Of a stretch of DNA of 24,876 nt, positions 1 through 8,399 are shown in pieces. Source of the stretch: Bacteroidota bacterium. GTDB lineage: Bacteria > Bacteroidota > Bacteroidia > Cytophagales > Cyclobacteriaceae. Each line of letters begins with the position of its first letter. Position 1 is the stretch's first letter. Both the position numbers and the translations under genes were made by a program. The notes below the pieces were generated by a model, which was not told where the DNA came from, made no database searches, and worked only from the letters and a program-made list of their open reading frames with translations. The DNA is taken from contig JAEZEH010000043.1 in assembly GCA_023417785.1 (NCBI GenBank), forward strand, positions 1-24,876, written 5' to 3'.

Positions 1-7
1 GAATTAC

Positions 8-1099
8 ATGCGATACTCCGAAGACGATATTCTGAAGGCACTTTCCACCGTCGAAGACCCCGATCTGAAACGCGATCTGGTATCCCTGGGAATGATCCGG
101 GATCTGAAGGTCAGTCCCACTGTCGTAGCGTTTACTGTGGTACTTACCACGCCGGCGTGTCCGCTGAAAGAAATACTCCGCCAGAATTGCGAAGCAGCAG
201 TACGTGGCATTATCGGCGACGATAAGCTTGAGATAACCATGACATCGTCGGTAACGACAATGCGCAGTAATGCGCCAATCCTTCCTGGCGTAAAAAACAT
301 CATTGCCATTGCTTCCGGAAAAGGCGGTGTCGGCAAGTCTACCGTAACGTCTAATCTTGCGGTTGCGCTCGCGCAGGCCGGAGCCCGCGTGGGGTTGATT
401 GATGCCGATATTTTCGGTCCTTCCATTCCCACCATGTTTAATTGCGAAGCTGAGCAACCCCATGTAAAACAGGTTAACGGCCGGAATATCATTCTTCCCA
501 TCGAACAGTACGGCGTTAAGCTTCTTTCGATAGGGTTCCTGGCTCCGCCTGACAGTGCTGTGGTGTGGCGGGGGCCGATGGCGAGCTCTGCGCTGAAACA
601 ATTCTTTACCGACGCCGATTGGGGTGAACTGGATTATCTGTTGATTGACCTGCCTCCGGGCACCAGCGATATCCATCTTACAATGGTACAAACGGTACCC
701 GTGACGGGTGCAGTGATCGTGACCACGCCACAAAAAGTTGCTCTTGCCGACGCAAACAAGGGCCTGGCCATGTTCCGTCAGCCACAAATTAATGTTCCCG
801 TGCTGGGCGTTGTCGAGAACATGGCGTATTTCACACCTGAAGAACTCCCGGACAACCGGTATTACATCTTCGGAAAAGACGGAGGCAAGAACTTAGCAGA
901 AAAGCACAGTGTTCCTCTGCTGGGACAAATTCCATTGGTTCAGGGTATTCGCGAAAGCGGGGACGCCGGTCTGCCAGCGGTATTGAAAGAAGGTCCGGCT
1001 TCTCTTGCATTCAAAGAAATTGCCGAGACGCTTGCCCGAAAAATTGCCATAAGAAATGCTAACTTTGCTCAGACACAAAAAGTTGAACTGAAAGTATAA
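8..1099 (+). CDS. mrp: Mrp/ApbC-family iron-sulfur carrier P-loop ATPase
   Basis: Cytosolic ATPase of the Mrp/NBP35 (MinD/ParA-like) family, which in characterised members binds an Fe-S cluster and hands it to apo-proteins. Seen: 363 residues; an N-terminal DUF59/MIP18-type domain (about 1-85), then a P-loop domain with the deviant Walker A GKGGVGKST at 104-112, the switch-like DADIFGPS near 132-139 and LIDLPPGTSD (Walker B region) further on. The ATG at 8 is preceded by only seven bases of window, but the protein starts as the family does. The stretch after ENMAYF, where enterobacterial Mrp carries CxxC, has no cysteine pair; this is what I recall as usual for Bacteroidota Mrp. The stop overlaps the start of the NifU-like gene (TAATG), so the two are probably translationally coupled and work together in Fe-S assembly. 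Family assignment is very secure; the client proteins are unknown. Confidence 0.96.
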   Translation: MRYSEDDILKALSTVEDPDLKRDLVSLGMIRDLKVSPTVVAFTVVLTTPACPLKEILRQNCEAAVRGIIGDDKLEITMTSSVTTMRSNAPILPGVKNIIAIASGKGGVGKSTVTSNLAVALAQAGARVGLIDADIFGPSIPTMFNCEAEQPHVKQVNGRNIILPIEQYGVKLLSIGFLAPPDSAVVWRGPMASSALKQFFTDADWGELDYLLIDLPPGTSDIHLTMVQTVPVTGAVIVTTPQKVALADANKGLAMFRQPQINVPVLGVVENMAYFTPEELPDNRYYIFGKDGGKNLAEKHSVPLLGQIPLVQGIRESGDAGLPAVLKEGPASLAFKEIAETLARKIAIRNANFAQTQKVELKV

Positions 1100-1359
1100 T
1101 GATGACAGGGGAAGAACTTGCCGGGAAAATCGAAGCGTCGTTGAATTCCATTCGGCCATACCTTGAAGCTGATGGAGGCAACGTAAAAGTCATCGAAATT
1201 ACCCCCGAAAATATCGTGCGTCTTGAATTTGTCGGGGCTTGCGGATACTGCCGCATGTCTACGATGACATTTAAGGCAGGGGTGGAAGCTGCTATTCGCC
1301 GGGATGTTCCTGAGGTAAAATCTATTGAAGTGGTGAACCTCACTCCGATGGCTCAATAA
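1099..1359 (+). CDS. NifU C-terminal domain (Nfu-type) Fe-S scaffold protein
   Basis: Small cytosolic Fe-S scaffold/carrier of the NifU C-terminal (Nfu) family. Seen: 86 residues, the family motif RPYLEADGGNVKV near the N-terminus and the cluster-binding GAC48GYC51 followed by STMTFKAGVE. Known: Nfu proteins assemble or carry a [4Fe-4S] cluster bridged between two monomers through this CxxC. The start overlaps the mrp stop by one base (TAATG); a second ATG directly follows at 1102 and would remove only one residue. Position next to mrp suggests both deliver clusters in the same pathway. The stop codon lies inside a 20-bp tandem repeat. Confidence 0.95.
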   Translation: MMTGEELAGKIEASLNSIRPYLEADGGNVKVIEITPENIVRLEFVGACGYCRMSTMTFKAGVEAAIRRDVPEVKSIEVVNLTPMAQ

Positions 1360-1397
1360 TTCCATAGCAGGTACGTTAATTCCATAACAGGTTCGTT
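1358..1397 (+). repeat. Imperfect 20-bp tandem duplication at the end of the NifU-like gene
   Basis: Two adjacent 20-base units, AATTCCATAGCAGGTACGTT (1358-1377) and AATTCCATAACAGGTTCGTT (1378-1397), differ at two positions. The first unit includes the last two bases of the nifU-like stop codon. It looks like a recent local duplication; it has no obvious hairpin and no function that I can assign. Confidence 0.85.
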
Positions 1398-1436
1398 CGG
1401 GCTGTTTCTCAGCGCAAGTTTGTCGGTTACTCTTTT

Positions 1437-1444
1437 TATCTTTG
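1437..1444 (+). promoter_or_regulatory. Bacteroidota -7 promoter element TATCTTTG
   Basis: Exact match to the Bacteroidota TAnnTTTG -7 consensus, 25 bases before the GTG of the metalloprotease gene. A TTTG occurs at 1419-1422 but is closer than the usual -33 spacing. The position fits a start site near 1450 and supports independent transcription from mrp-nifU. Confidence 0.6.
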
Positions 1445-1468
1445 AATGATTAACCCTTAAAAATCATC

Positions 1469-4468
1469 GTGTTGTCCGCCCGGATTTGTCTCCTGACCGT
1501 TCTGCTCTCCCTGATGAGCATCCGTACCTCAGTTTTTGCCCAGGAACGCTGCGGAACGGATGAGTATATGCAAAAGCTCATGGGCACGCGTGTTGAGACG
1601 AAACACGACTTCGAGCATTGGATGAAAACCAAGCTCAGGGTTAGGATTCAGGGTACTAAAGGGACGGCACGAACGAAAGACAATGCCTACCAGATCCCGG
1701 TTGTCGTTCACATTATCCACAGCGGTCAAAACCATCCATCGAACATATCGGACGAACAGGTCCTCTCACAAATTAAAGTACTTAACGAAGACTATAACCG
1801 CGAGAATCTGGACGCAACCAACACGCCTGCCGATTTTCTGAGCGTTGCCGGAAATCCGGGTATTGAATTCGTTCTTGCCAAACGTACGCCGGAAGGCCTC
1901 CCCTCAAACGGAATCGTCCGCGTTCAGGGCCCCAAAACCTCATGGCTTGTTACCGACAACTACCAGCTAAAGTCATTGAGCTATTGGCCCGCGGAACACT
2001 ATCTCAATATCTGGGTATGCAACCTCACCGATTACCTCGGCTACGCACAGTTTCCGCAGTCCAATTTGGTTGGCGGACTTGAAAACTCCTCGGGGAACCG
2101 GCTCACGGATGGAGTGGTGATCACGTATACGGCTTTTGGTTCTGAAGAGGAAGAGAACTACGGACTGCAGGCCAAATACAACAAAGGCAGAACAACGACG
2201 CACGAGATAGGCCACTTTCTGGGACTTCGCCACATCTGGGGCGACGATCAGGGTGGTTGTGGCGGCGACGGCGACTATGTTGCCGATACTCCGGACCAGG
2301 CTGACCGTACGCTTAATTGTCCAAGCCACCCCCGGTCGAGCTGCCAGAACACAACGATGTTCCAGAATTTCCTCGACTATACGAACGATGCCTGTATGAA
2401 TCTTTTCACCGTTGGTCAGGTGGAGCGAATGTCAATTATTCTGGAGAATAGTCCGCGTCGAAATTCCTTGCTCACGTCACCTGCATTGCAGGAACCCCAG
2501 CCAGTTGCCAACGATATGGGTATACGCGAAATTATCACACCAAATGTCGGTGAGTGTCAGGGCGTCGCAACACCATCCATCGAGGTGAGGAACTACGGAA
2601 GCAACGTAATTACGTCTGCAAGGATTCAGCTCGAAGTTAACGGTTCCGTAGTCGAAACCCGGGATTTCAATCTGAATCTTGCCGTGCTCGGCTCAGACAA
2701 TGTTTCATTCTCTCCGGTAAACGTGACCCCGGGAATTTTTTCGTTCACGTTTCAGATTCTTGAGGTAAACGGAAACGCCGATATGGGCACTCAGAACAAT
2801 CAGCTTCAACGGAACGTATTGATACCGGAATCCATCGCCACGCCGATTGTTGAACTGTTTGACGTACTTCCTTCTGCATGGCAGCGTCTCAATCCTGATG
2901 GGCTACATACCTGGGAGTTACGCCCCGCGGTAAATGGGCAGCCTGGCAACAGAGCACTTTGGATGAACTTCTATGATTACGAAGACAATGAAGGTGAGGT
3001 TGATGTCTTTCTGAGCCCCGTCATTGATCTGTCGGAGCACTCCGCCGCACTGCTTCTCTTCGATGTGGCTCATGCCCAGTATCAAAATTCAAATGACGGG
3101 TTGAAAATCGTGGTAATGAATAACTGCGATGCAGACATAAATAACGGCGAAACGATTTACTCCAGGTTTGGGGAGGAACTCGCGACCGCCGCGAAGCTGA
3201 ATGAGTCATACTCACCGCTTGGCGCGTCCGACTGGCGGACAGAGATTATTAACCTCGGCGACTACGCCGGACAATCGGGAATTCAGATCGCTTTTGTGGG
3301 GGTGAATGACTGGGGTAATAACCTTTATATTGATAACATTCGGGTTATCACCGAAGACTACGCCAACGTATCATTGAAACGTATTGCTGCACCTGCCCCC
3401 ATCGTATGCGACCGTCACGTTGTACCAAAGATCGTCGTCAAAAACGGTGGAACCGCTGTATCGTCTCTGGATATTCTGTACACACTGAATGGCGTTCCCA
3501 ATACCCACTCCGTTACGGGACTTTCTATCGGTGCGGGCGCTGAAGTCGAACTGTCGCTGCCGCAGCTAGTACTCGTTGACGGACCGAATATTCTGCAGGT
3601 TGAACTGCTGAATCCGGGTGGGGATCCGGATCTCTATCCGGGAGATAATACCATGCAACTCACCGTCGTAATGAATGATAACACAACCAAGGTTCCTTTC
3701 CGCGAGCATTTCGATGGTAACTTTGAAGAATCATGGACGATCCTGAACCCGAATGCAAATCCCACCTGGGTCCGGGAATCCTTTCCCGACAACGGTGCAG
3801 TGGCCTATAAAGGTTTCGAGAATACCGTGATTGGCGACGAAGCATGGCTGGTAAGCCCCATCTTTGATCTTTCAAACGCCGAGGAAGCAAGTGTCTTTTT
3901 CGATTATTCCTACGCCGTGCGAAATGAAAACCCGGACATCTTCCAGATTCGGGCCGCGAAAGGATGTGACACTCCGTTTGAGACCATTCGATCGTATACG
4001 GGCCCACAACTTTCAGTCAATACTTCCGACACCCCCTGGAAACCGTCGACCGAAGAAGACTGGACGAGAGACAACTTCGTCGCATTAGGGGCGTTTACCG
4101 GTGAGGAACAGGTACGTCTTGCCTTCGTGATCAGCAATCGCAATGGCAACAATTTTTACCTGGACAACTTCCGGTTTTACCTTTCATCCGATACGCAGCC
4201 AGTGGAAGTTGAAGGAGCCTTCAACGTATATCCAAATCCGCTTCGCGACGGAAATTCAGTATTGATCTCCTATGAACTTCCATCGCTCCAGGACATCACG
4301 CTGGAAATCACTGACGGCATGGGGCGGCAGGTGTACCATGCACGTTATTCGTCGATCCTGAATCAGACTGATGAAATCAACGCAGCAAACCTTGTAAACG
4401 GTCTTTACATCGTGCGTATCATAACATCGAACGAAACCTTTTATACTAAATTCATCATTGATCGTTAG
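1469..4468 (+). CDS. T9SS-secreted M43 (pappalysin-like) zinc metalloprotease
   Basis: Secreted zinc endopeptidase exported by Sec and then T9SS. Seen: 999 residues; signal peptide 1-24 ending in SVFAQ; M43 catalytic domain about 70-335 with the zinc motif HEIGHFLGLRH at 245-255 (three His ligands, catalytic Glu246) and the downstream family pattern CMNLFTVGQVERM, whose Met should supply the Met-turn. After it come two pairs of a CARDB-like beta domain (about 345-450 and 640-735) and a jelly-roll/choice-of-anchor domain (ending LYIDNIRV and FYLDNFRF). A T9SS type A sorting domain fills about 912-999 (VYPNP, then GLYIVRI and TKFIIDR). The start is GTG; no in-frame ATG lies before the signal peptide. 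A TATCTTTG promoter element lies just upstream. The substrate is not predictable; the accessory domains suggest binding to polymers or the cell surface. Confidence 0.93.
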   Translation: MLSARICLLTVLLSLMSIRTSVFAQERCGTDEYMQKLMGTRVETKHDFEHWMKTKLRVRIQGTKGTARTKDNAYQIPVVVHIIHSGQNHPSNISDEQVLSQIKVLNEDYNRENLDATNTPADFLSVAGNPGIEFVLAKRTPEGLPSNGIVRVQGPKTSWLVTDNYQLKSLSYWPAEHYLNIWVCNLTDYLGYAQFPQSNLVGGLENSSGNRLTDGVVITYTAFGSEEEENYGLQAKYNKGRTTTHEIGHFLGLRHIWGDDQGGCGGDGDYVADTPDQADRTLNCPSHPRSSCQNTTMFQNFLDYTNDACMNLFTVGQVERMSIILENSPRRNSLLTSPALQEPQPVANDMGIREIITPNVGECQGVATPSIEVRNYGSNVITSARIQLEVNGSVVETRDFNLNLAVLGSDNVSFSPVNVTPGIFSFTFQILEVNGNADMGTQNNQLQRNVLIPESIATPIVELFDVLPSAWQRLNPDGLHTWELRPAVNGQPGNRALWMNFYDYEDNEGEVDVFLSPVIDLSEHSAALLLFDVAHAQYQNSNDGLKIVVMNNCDADINNGETIYSRFGEELATAAKLNESYSPLGASDWRTEIINLGDYAGQSGIQIAFVGVNDWGNNLYIDNIRVITEDYANVSLKRIAAPAPIVCDRHVVPKIVVKNGGTAVSSLDILYTLNGVPNTHSVTGLSIGAGAEVELSLPQLVLVDGPNILQVELLNPGGDPDLYPGDNTMQLTVVMNDNTTKVPFREHFDGNFEESWTILNPNANPTWVRESFPDNGAVAYKGFENTVIGDEAWLVSPIFDLSNAEEASVFFDYSYAVRNENPDIFQIRAAKGCDTPFETIRSYTGPQLSVNTSDTPWKPSTEEDWTRDNFVALGAFTGEEQVRLAFVISNRNGNNFYLDNFRFYLSSDTQPVEVEGAFNVYPNPLRDGNSVLISYELPSLQDITLEITDGMGRQVYHARYSSILNQTDEINAANLVNGLYIVRIITSNETFYTKFIIDR

Positions 4469-4495
4469 CATTATTTCCATTCCCGGTTGAATGAG

Positions 4496-4502
4496 TATCT
4501 TG
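4496..4502 (+). promoter_or_regulatory. Probable -7 element TATCTTG ahead of ddl
   Basis: TATCTTGC, one T short of TAnnTTTG, lies 23 bases before the ddl ATG, a spacing like that of the other candidate promoters in this window. No clear -33 box was found. It would give ddl and the following PASTA gene their own promoter after the metalloprotease stop. Confidence 0.4.
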
Positions 4503-4525
4503 CATCGATCTAATTTTTTAAACGT

Positions 4526-5608
4526 ATGCCCCGCAAACAAAAAGTAGTCATCCTCTATGGAGGCCGGTCCGTTGAACACGGCGTTTCTGTAAACTCGGCA
4601 AAGAACATTTTTGAATATTTAGACCGTAAGAAATTTACACCCATTCCCATCGGAATCAGCAAAAAGGGAAAATGGTATTTGACAGACGGGGTTAGTAAAA
4701 ACATCGAAAAGGGTGAATCCCTGCATCTCAGTCTCGACCCGGGGAACCCTGCATTGATCACAAAGTCGGGGAAGAAGATCAGGATTGATATCATCTTTCC
4801 GGTACTTCACGGAACCGACGGCGAAGACGGTAGCATTCAAGGGCTCATTAAGGCGATGGACTTGCCGATGGCAGGAACCGGCGTTTTGGGCTCAGCCATT
4901 TCGATGAACAAGATCATTGCCAAGAAACTGTTGCGCGAAGCGGGCTTGCCTGTTTCCGACTTCCTTTCGTTCCGCTACGACGAGAAAGAATCGATTTCTT
5001 ACAACACAATTGCACGAAAGCTCGGGGTACCCTTCATGGTAAAATCGGCAAGCCTTGGTTCGTCTGTTGGCGTTACCAAGGTGAACTCACGCAAGGATTT
5101 CGACAATGCGGTCGAAGAAGCATTCCGTTACGATCAGGAGATGCTTGCGGAAAAGTATATCGTCGGCCGGGAAATTGAATGCGCGATTCTGGGAAATAAT
5201 CCACCTGAAGCGTCTAACCCCGGGGAAATAGTGATCAATTCAAGCTACGAGTTCTATACATTCGATGCGAAGTACGTCGATCCGGACGCTGTACGAATTG
5301 AAGTTCCGGCTAAGATCGCCAGGCCGGTGGTCGAAAAGATCCGGAAGGCGTGCATTCTCGCGTACAAGACCTTGCATTGCGAGGATTTTGCACGAATCGA
5401 CCTTTTCCTGGACGCCGGGGGAAATATCTTTATCAACGAAATTAACTCGATTCCGGGATTTACGAATTCAAGCATGTTTCCCATGATGTGGAACGAGCGG
5501 GGGATAAGTTTCAAAGAACTGATCACAAAGCTGATCAACCTTGCACAGGAGCGTTACGACCGTGGAAAGCGCCTTGAGCGGGATTTCCAATCGTCTTTGA
5601 AATTCTGA
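4526..5608 (+). CDS. ddl: D-alanine--D-alanine ligase
   Basis: ATP-grasp ligase making D-Ala-D-Ala for peptidoglycan precursors in the cytosol. Seen: 360 residues, the length of the longer Gram-positive-type Ddl. Motifs: GGRSVEHGVS at 12-21, HGTDGEDGSIQG, GSSVG at 178-182, FDAKY at 246-250 and the C-terminal metal/phosphate motif EINSIPGFTNSSM. By alignment to E. coli DdlB from memory, E17, S179 and Y250 match the Glu15-Ser150-Tyr216 triad. The Lys-Tyr in the omega loop argues for D-Ala-D-Ala rather than D-Ala-D-Lac (VanA-type, which has His). Oddity: G19 stands where most family members have a second Glu in EHEVS. It is followed 33 bases later by a PASTA-domain envelope protein, consistent with a cell-wall cluster. 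Confidence 0.95.
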   Translation: MPRKQKVVILYGGRSVEHGVSVNSAKNIFEYLDRKKFTPIPIGISKKGKWYLTDGVSKNIEKGESLHLSLDPGNPALITKSGKKIRIDIIFPVLHGTDGEDGSIQGLIKAMDLPMAGTGVLGSAISMNKIIAKKLLREAGLPVSDFLSFRYDEKESISYNTIARKLGVPFMVKSASLGSSVGVTKVNSRKDFDNAVEEAFRYDQEMLAEKYIVGREIECAILGNNPPEASNPGEIVINSSYEFYTFDAKYVDPDAVRIEVPAKIARPVVEKIRKACILAYKTLHCEDFARIDLFLDAGGNIFINEINSIPGFTNSSMFPMMWNERGISFKELITKLINLAQERYDRGKRLERDFQSSLKF

Positions 5609-5615
5609 TCCTTTG

Positions 5616-5623
5616 TATATTTG
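5616..5623 (+). promoter_or_regulatory. -7 promoter element TATATTTG ahead of the PASTA gene
   Basis: Exact TAnnTTTG match 18 bases before the ATG at 5642. A TTTG at 5596-5599, inside the end of ddl, could be the -33 box at slightly short spacing (16 bases). The element covers the alternative TTG start at 5621, which argues that translation begins at 5642. Confidence 0.6.
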
Positions 5624-5641
5624 TCGATTACAGATACCAAA

Positions 5642-6433
5642 ATGAAGATCCAGTTAAACAAGTTCAAAAAGAATTCGCTGGCGGGCGTATTGCTCCACCT
5701 TGTCCTTGCCGGGGGAACGCTCCTGCTGCTCGCGATTTTTTATTTTTACGTTTACCTTCCTAAAATCACCAATCACGGCGAATCGATCACTGTACCCGAC
5801 ATCGAAGGTAAGCTCATCAGTGAAATCGAAACTGAATTGGAGCGGAAATCCCTTCGTTTTGAAGTCAACGACTCCACGTATTCCCCCGATTTTCCACCAC
5901 ATACGGTTATCAAACAATATCCGCACCCGGGGGCAAAGGTGAAGGAAGGAAGAAAGATTTTTATTTCGGTGAATCGCGTTAATCCGCCTTCGGTTCCGGT
6001 ACCCAATCTTATCGACGGGTCGGTGGTGAATGCTGATGCCGTACTGCGCAGTAATCAGCTCAGGCGGGGAAGGATCGAACTTGTTCCCGGACCGTTTAAT
6101 GTGGTGAAAGAAATGCGTTACAAGGGTGAAAAGATCGGACCGACAACCCGTGTACCCAAGGGGTCTGTTATCGATCTGGTGGTGATGGATGGCGGCAGCA
6201 AGGAAGAACCTACTCCGGATGTCACAGGATACAGCTTCGAGGACGCCAAGTTTACTATTCTCGGCTCCAACCTTATTGTTGGCGACGTTGAGCTTCTTGT
6301 TGACACAATGCGTACCAGGGCGGTCGTGGTAAAACAAATGCCAGCGCCGGGAGAAAATATCAAGGTGGGTGACGCCGTTGATCTATGGATAGGCGAAGCT
6401 GGTTCAGCACCTGAAGATGAAACAGATTATTAA
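5642..6433 (+). CDS. Membrane-anchored protein with three PASTA domains
   Basis: Single-pass membrane protein whose periplasmic part consists of three PASTA repeats, a fold known from penicillin-binding proteins and Ser/Thr kinases, where it can bind uncrosslinked peptidoglycan. Seen: 263 residues from the ATG at 5642; a basic N-terminus (KIQLNKFKKN), one transmembrane helix (about 12-38), then PASTA 1 (from ITVPDIEG), PASTA 2 (from VPVPNLIDG) and PASTA 3 (from PTPDVTG), each ending in a short beta strand such as KIFISVN or VDLWIG. There is no kinase or transpeptidase domain, so it is a stand-alone PASTA protein. A TTG seven codons upstream is open but overlaps the promoter. It follows ddl by 33 bases, and its last 17 bases overlap the next gene, suggesting coupling. 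A role as a peptidoglycan sensor or scaffold is inference. Confidence 0.9.
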   Translation: MKIQLNKFKKNSLAGVLLHLVLAGGTLLLLAIFYFYVYLPKITNHGESITVPDIEGKLISEIETELERKSLRFEVNDSTYSPDFPPHTVIKQYPHPGAKVKEGRKIFISVNRVNPPSVPVPNLIDGSVVNADAVLRSNQLRRGRIELVPGPFNVVKEMRYKGEKIGPTTRVPKGSVIDLVVMDGGSKEEPTPDVTGYSFEDAKFTILGSNLIVGDVELLVDTMRTRAVVVKQMPAPGENIKVGDAVDLWIGEAGSAPEDETDY

Positions 6434-8399
6434 CATCTTTTCTCCCCTTACATATTCCGGCACCGGACACGCCTGGCTCGTTTTTGTCTGTGCCCTGTTT
6501 CTTGCTGAGTCGGCCTTCGGGCAATTGGTTCGCGTTCCGCTTGAAAGATCATTTCCTTCGAATTCAGCAAAGACTAAAGCCAGCTCCTCGAAACGAACCA
6601 AGTCGGACACACCACTGCTCCTCCCCTTCTTCGATGATTTTTCGGGTACACCGGTATTTATCGAAAATGATCCGTACTCGGGCTTCCCATCTGAAGACCT
6701 TTGGGAAGACAGCTACGACGTTTGGATTAACGAGGGGCTCGCTATCAACGCGCCGTCGCTTCACGTCGCGACCTTCGATGGACTTGATTCTGCCGGAAGG
6801 CCTTACTCTAATCAGGTGCTCGAAAATGGCTACCGCGATATGCTTACTTCACGGCCCATTAACCTCACAACTGATTATGTCGGCATGGGTGAAAGACCCG
6901 GCGTATATCTCAGCTTCTTTTACCAATGGCAGGGCAACGGCGAAGCCCCTGATGAAAGTGACTTTTTCCGGGTGGAGTTCTTCGGTGCGGATAGCACTTG
7001 GGTTACTGTCCTTACCGTTAATACCGTACCGGATTTCACGCGCGATCAATTTTATCAGGCCACTGTTCAGGTTAGTGGCGAACAGTTCTTCTGGGAAAAC
7101 TTCCGGTTTCGCTTTCGAAACTACGGCCGACTCTCCGGCCCGTACGACACCTGGAACCTGGATTACATTTACCTGAACAAAGGCCGCAATGCGGCTAGCC
7201 TCACGTATCCTGACCGCGCAATTGCATCGTCCGTGGGGCCGGCGTTCGGAGATTTCTACAGCATTCCGATAGATCACTTCCGCCAAACGCCAACGTACAC
7301 TCCACCGCAGGTTGACATCCAGAGTTTGCGTAGCGGACCCGACGGTGCTCCGACCGATTACACGGTGCAGTTTACTTTTGACAATTATACCGGCGAGACG
7401 CTGACACGTGTAGCCATGCCGTTTGGACCTGTTGGTTCAAAATACCCCGACAACAACCTTCAGCCGGGAGAACGTTTTCGCAGTACGATTCGAACGAACT
7501 CAAATGGAATTGACTTCAACGATCCAGGATTCACCGCGGACGATTATTTCCTGCCCGATGCCGACCGTACCGACCTTCGTATTTCGCTCGGCATCTACGA
7601 ACCTGATGCGGGAATCTTTTCCTCCAATGATACAATATCGCAGGTTTACCACCTCGATGACTTCTACGCTTACGACGACGGAACAGCGGAGTATGCCGTA
7701 GTCCTGTCGCAGGCCGACGATCAGGTAGCGTACCGTTTTGATGTTATCGCGCCCGGACCCCAGCAACTCGTGGCATTTGATGTTTACATTCCCTCTTACA
7801 GCATCAGCGGATTCACGACTGCCGAATTCTTCATCATGGAGGCAGACGAAAACGGTGAGCCTGGTGATCGCCTGACTTCAGTCACCCACGTTGTACGTGA
7901 CAATCCGCGGAACGGTTTTCAACGGGTTAACATAGAACCCGTCATCGTTACAGGTCAGTTCTTTATCGGATGGAAAGGCTCAGCCTCAAACCGGATCCGT
8001 GTGGGGATTGATTACAGCAACAATACGGTGAATCGCATTTATGAAGACCTGAACGGAATAATCGAAAACGGCCAACTGAAATGGTACCCTGTATCAGCAC
8101 TGACAGAAGGAAGCCTGATGATCCGGCCAAACTTTGGTGAAGCTGCTCCAATAAGTGGTCTTGATCCCGCCAGGGAAGATATCGCGATCTATCCGAACCC
8201 TTCAAAGGGAATGTTTACGATCCAATCCATTGTCGAGAACCTTGAGATTCTCTCCGTATCGGGGCAGCCGGTTTCGTTTCATATTGTGTCTTCCGAAAAT
8301 CAGACGAATGTTCGTATGAACAGTCCGCAAAGCGGGATGTACATCATACGATTCTCGAAAGGAGGACAGATCTACACAAGGAAATTTATCGTCCTTTGA
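6417..8399 (+). CDS. T9SS type A sorting-domain protein, function unknown
   Basis: Large exported protein. Seen: 660 residues; long signal peptide 1-36 ending in ESAFGQ; a low-complexity Ser/Lys linker (about 46-64); an N-terminal beta-rich region (about 65-260) opening with LLLPFFDDFSG and containing FRFRFRNYG and TWNLDYIYLN, like the jelly-roll modules common in T9SS proteins; a middle beta-rich region; and a C-terminal sorting domain from about 586 (IYPNPSKG, SGMYIIRFSKG, RKFIVL). No catalytic motif is visible. The ATG lies inside the end of the PASTA gene (17-base overlap), so expression is probably coupled to it. The stop directly abuts the stop of the opposite-strand M50 gene with no spacer. 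Surface or secreted location is well supported; the role is unknown, possibly envelope-related from its neighbours. Confidence 0.88.
   Translation: MKQIINIFSPLTYSGTGHAWLVFVCALFLAESAFGQLVRVPLERSFPSNSAKTKASSSKRTKSDTPLLLPFFDDFSGTPVFIENDPYSGFPSEDLWEDSYDVWINEGLAINAPSLHVATFDGLDSAGRPYSNQVLENGYRDMLTSRPINLTTDYVGMGERPGVYLSFFYQWQGNGEAPDESDFFRVEFFGADSTWVTVLTVNTVPDFTRDQFYQATVQVSGEQFFWENFRFRFRNYGRLSGPYDTWNLDYIYLNKGRNAASLTYPDRAIASSVGPAFGDFYSIPIDHFRQTPTYTPPQVDIQSLRSGPDGAPTDYTVQFTFDNYTGETLTRVAMPFGPVGSKYPDNNLQPGERFRSTIRTNSNGIDFNDPGFTADDYFLPDADRTDLRISLGIYEPDAGIFSSNDTISQVYHLDDFYAYDDGTAEYAVVLSQADDQVAYRFDVIAPGPQQLVAFDVYIPSYSISGFTTAEFFIMEADENGEPGDRLTSVTHVVRDNPRNGFQRVNIEPVIVTGQFFIGWKGSASNRIRVGIDYSNNTVNRIYEDLNGIIENGQLKWYPVSALTEGSLMIRPNFGEAAPISGLDPAREDIAIYPNPSKGMFTIQSIVENLEILSVSGQPVSFHIVSSENQTNVRMNSPQSGMYIIRFSKGGQIYTRKFIVL

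Noticed and set aside
4..501. 165-codon minus-strand open frame opposite mrp
   Set aside because: Fully antisense to a clear mrp gene, with low-complexity Thr/Ser/Arg composition and no domain.
5654..6337. 227-codon minus-strand open frame opposite the PASTA gene
   Set aside because: Shadow of a well-supported gene; His/Arg-rich with no recognisable motif.
6484..7176. 230-codon plus-strand open frame inside the T9SS gene
   Set aside because: Out-of-frame shadow; the real frame has a signal peptide and sorting domain, this one has neither.
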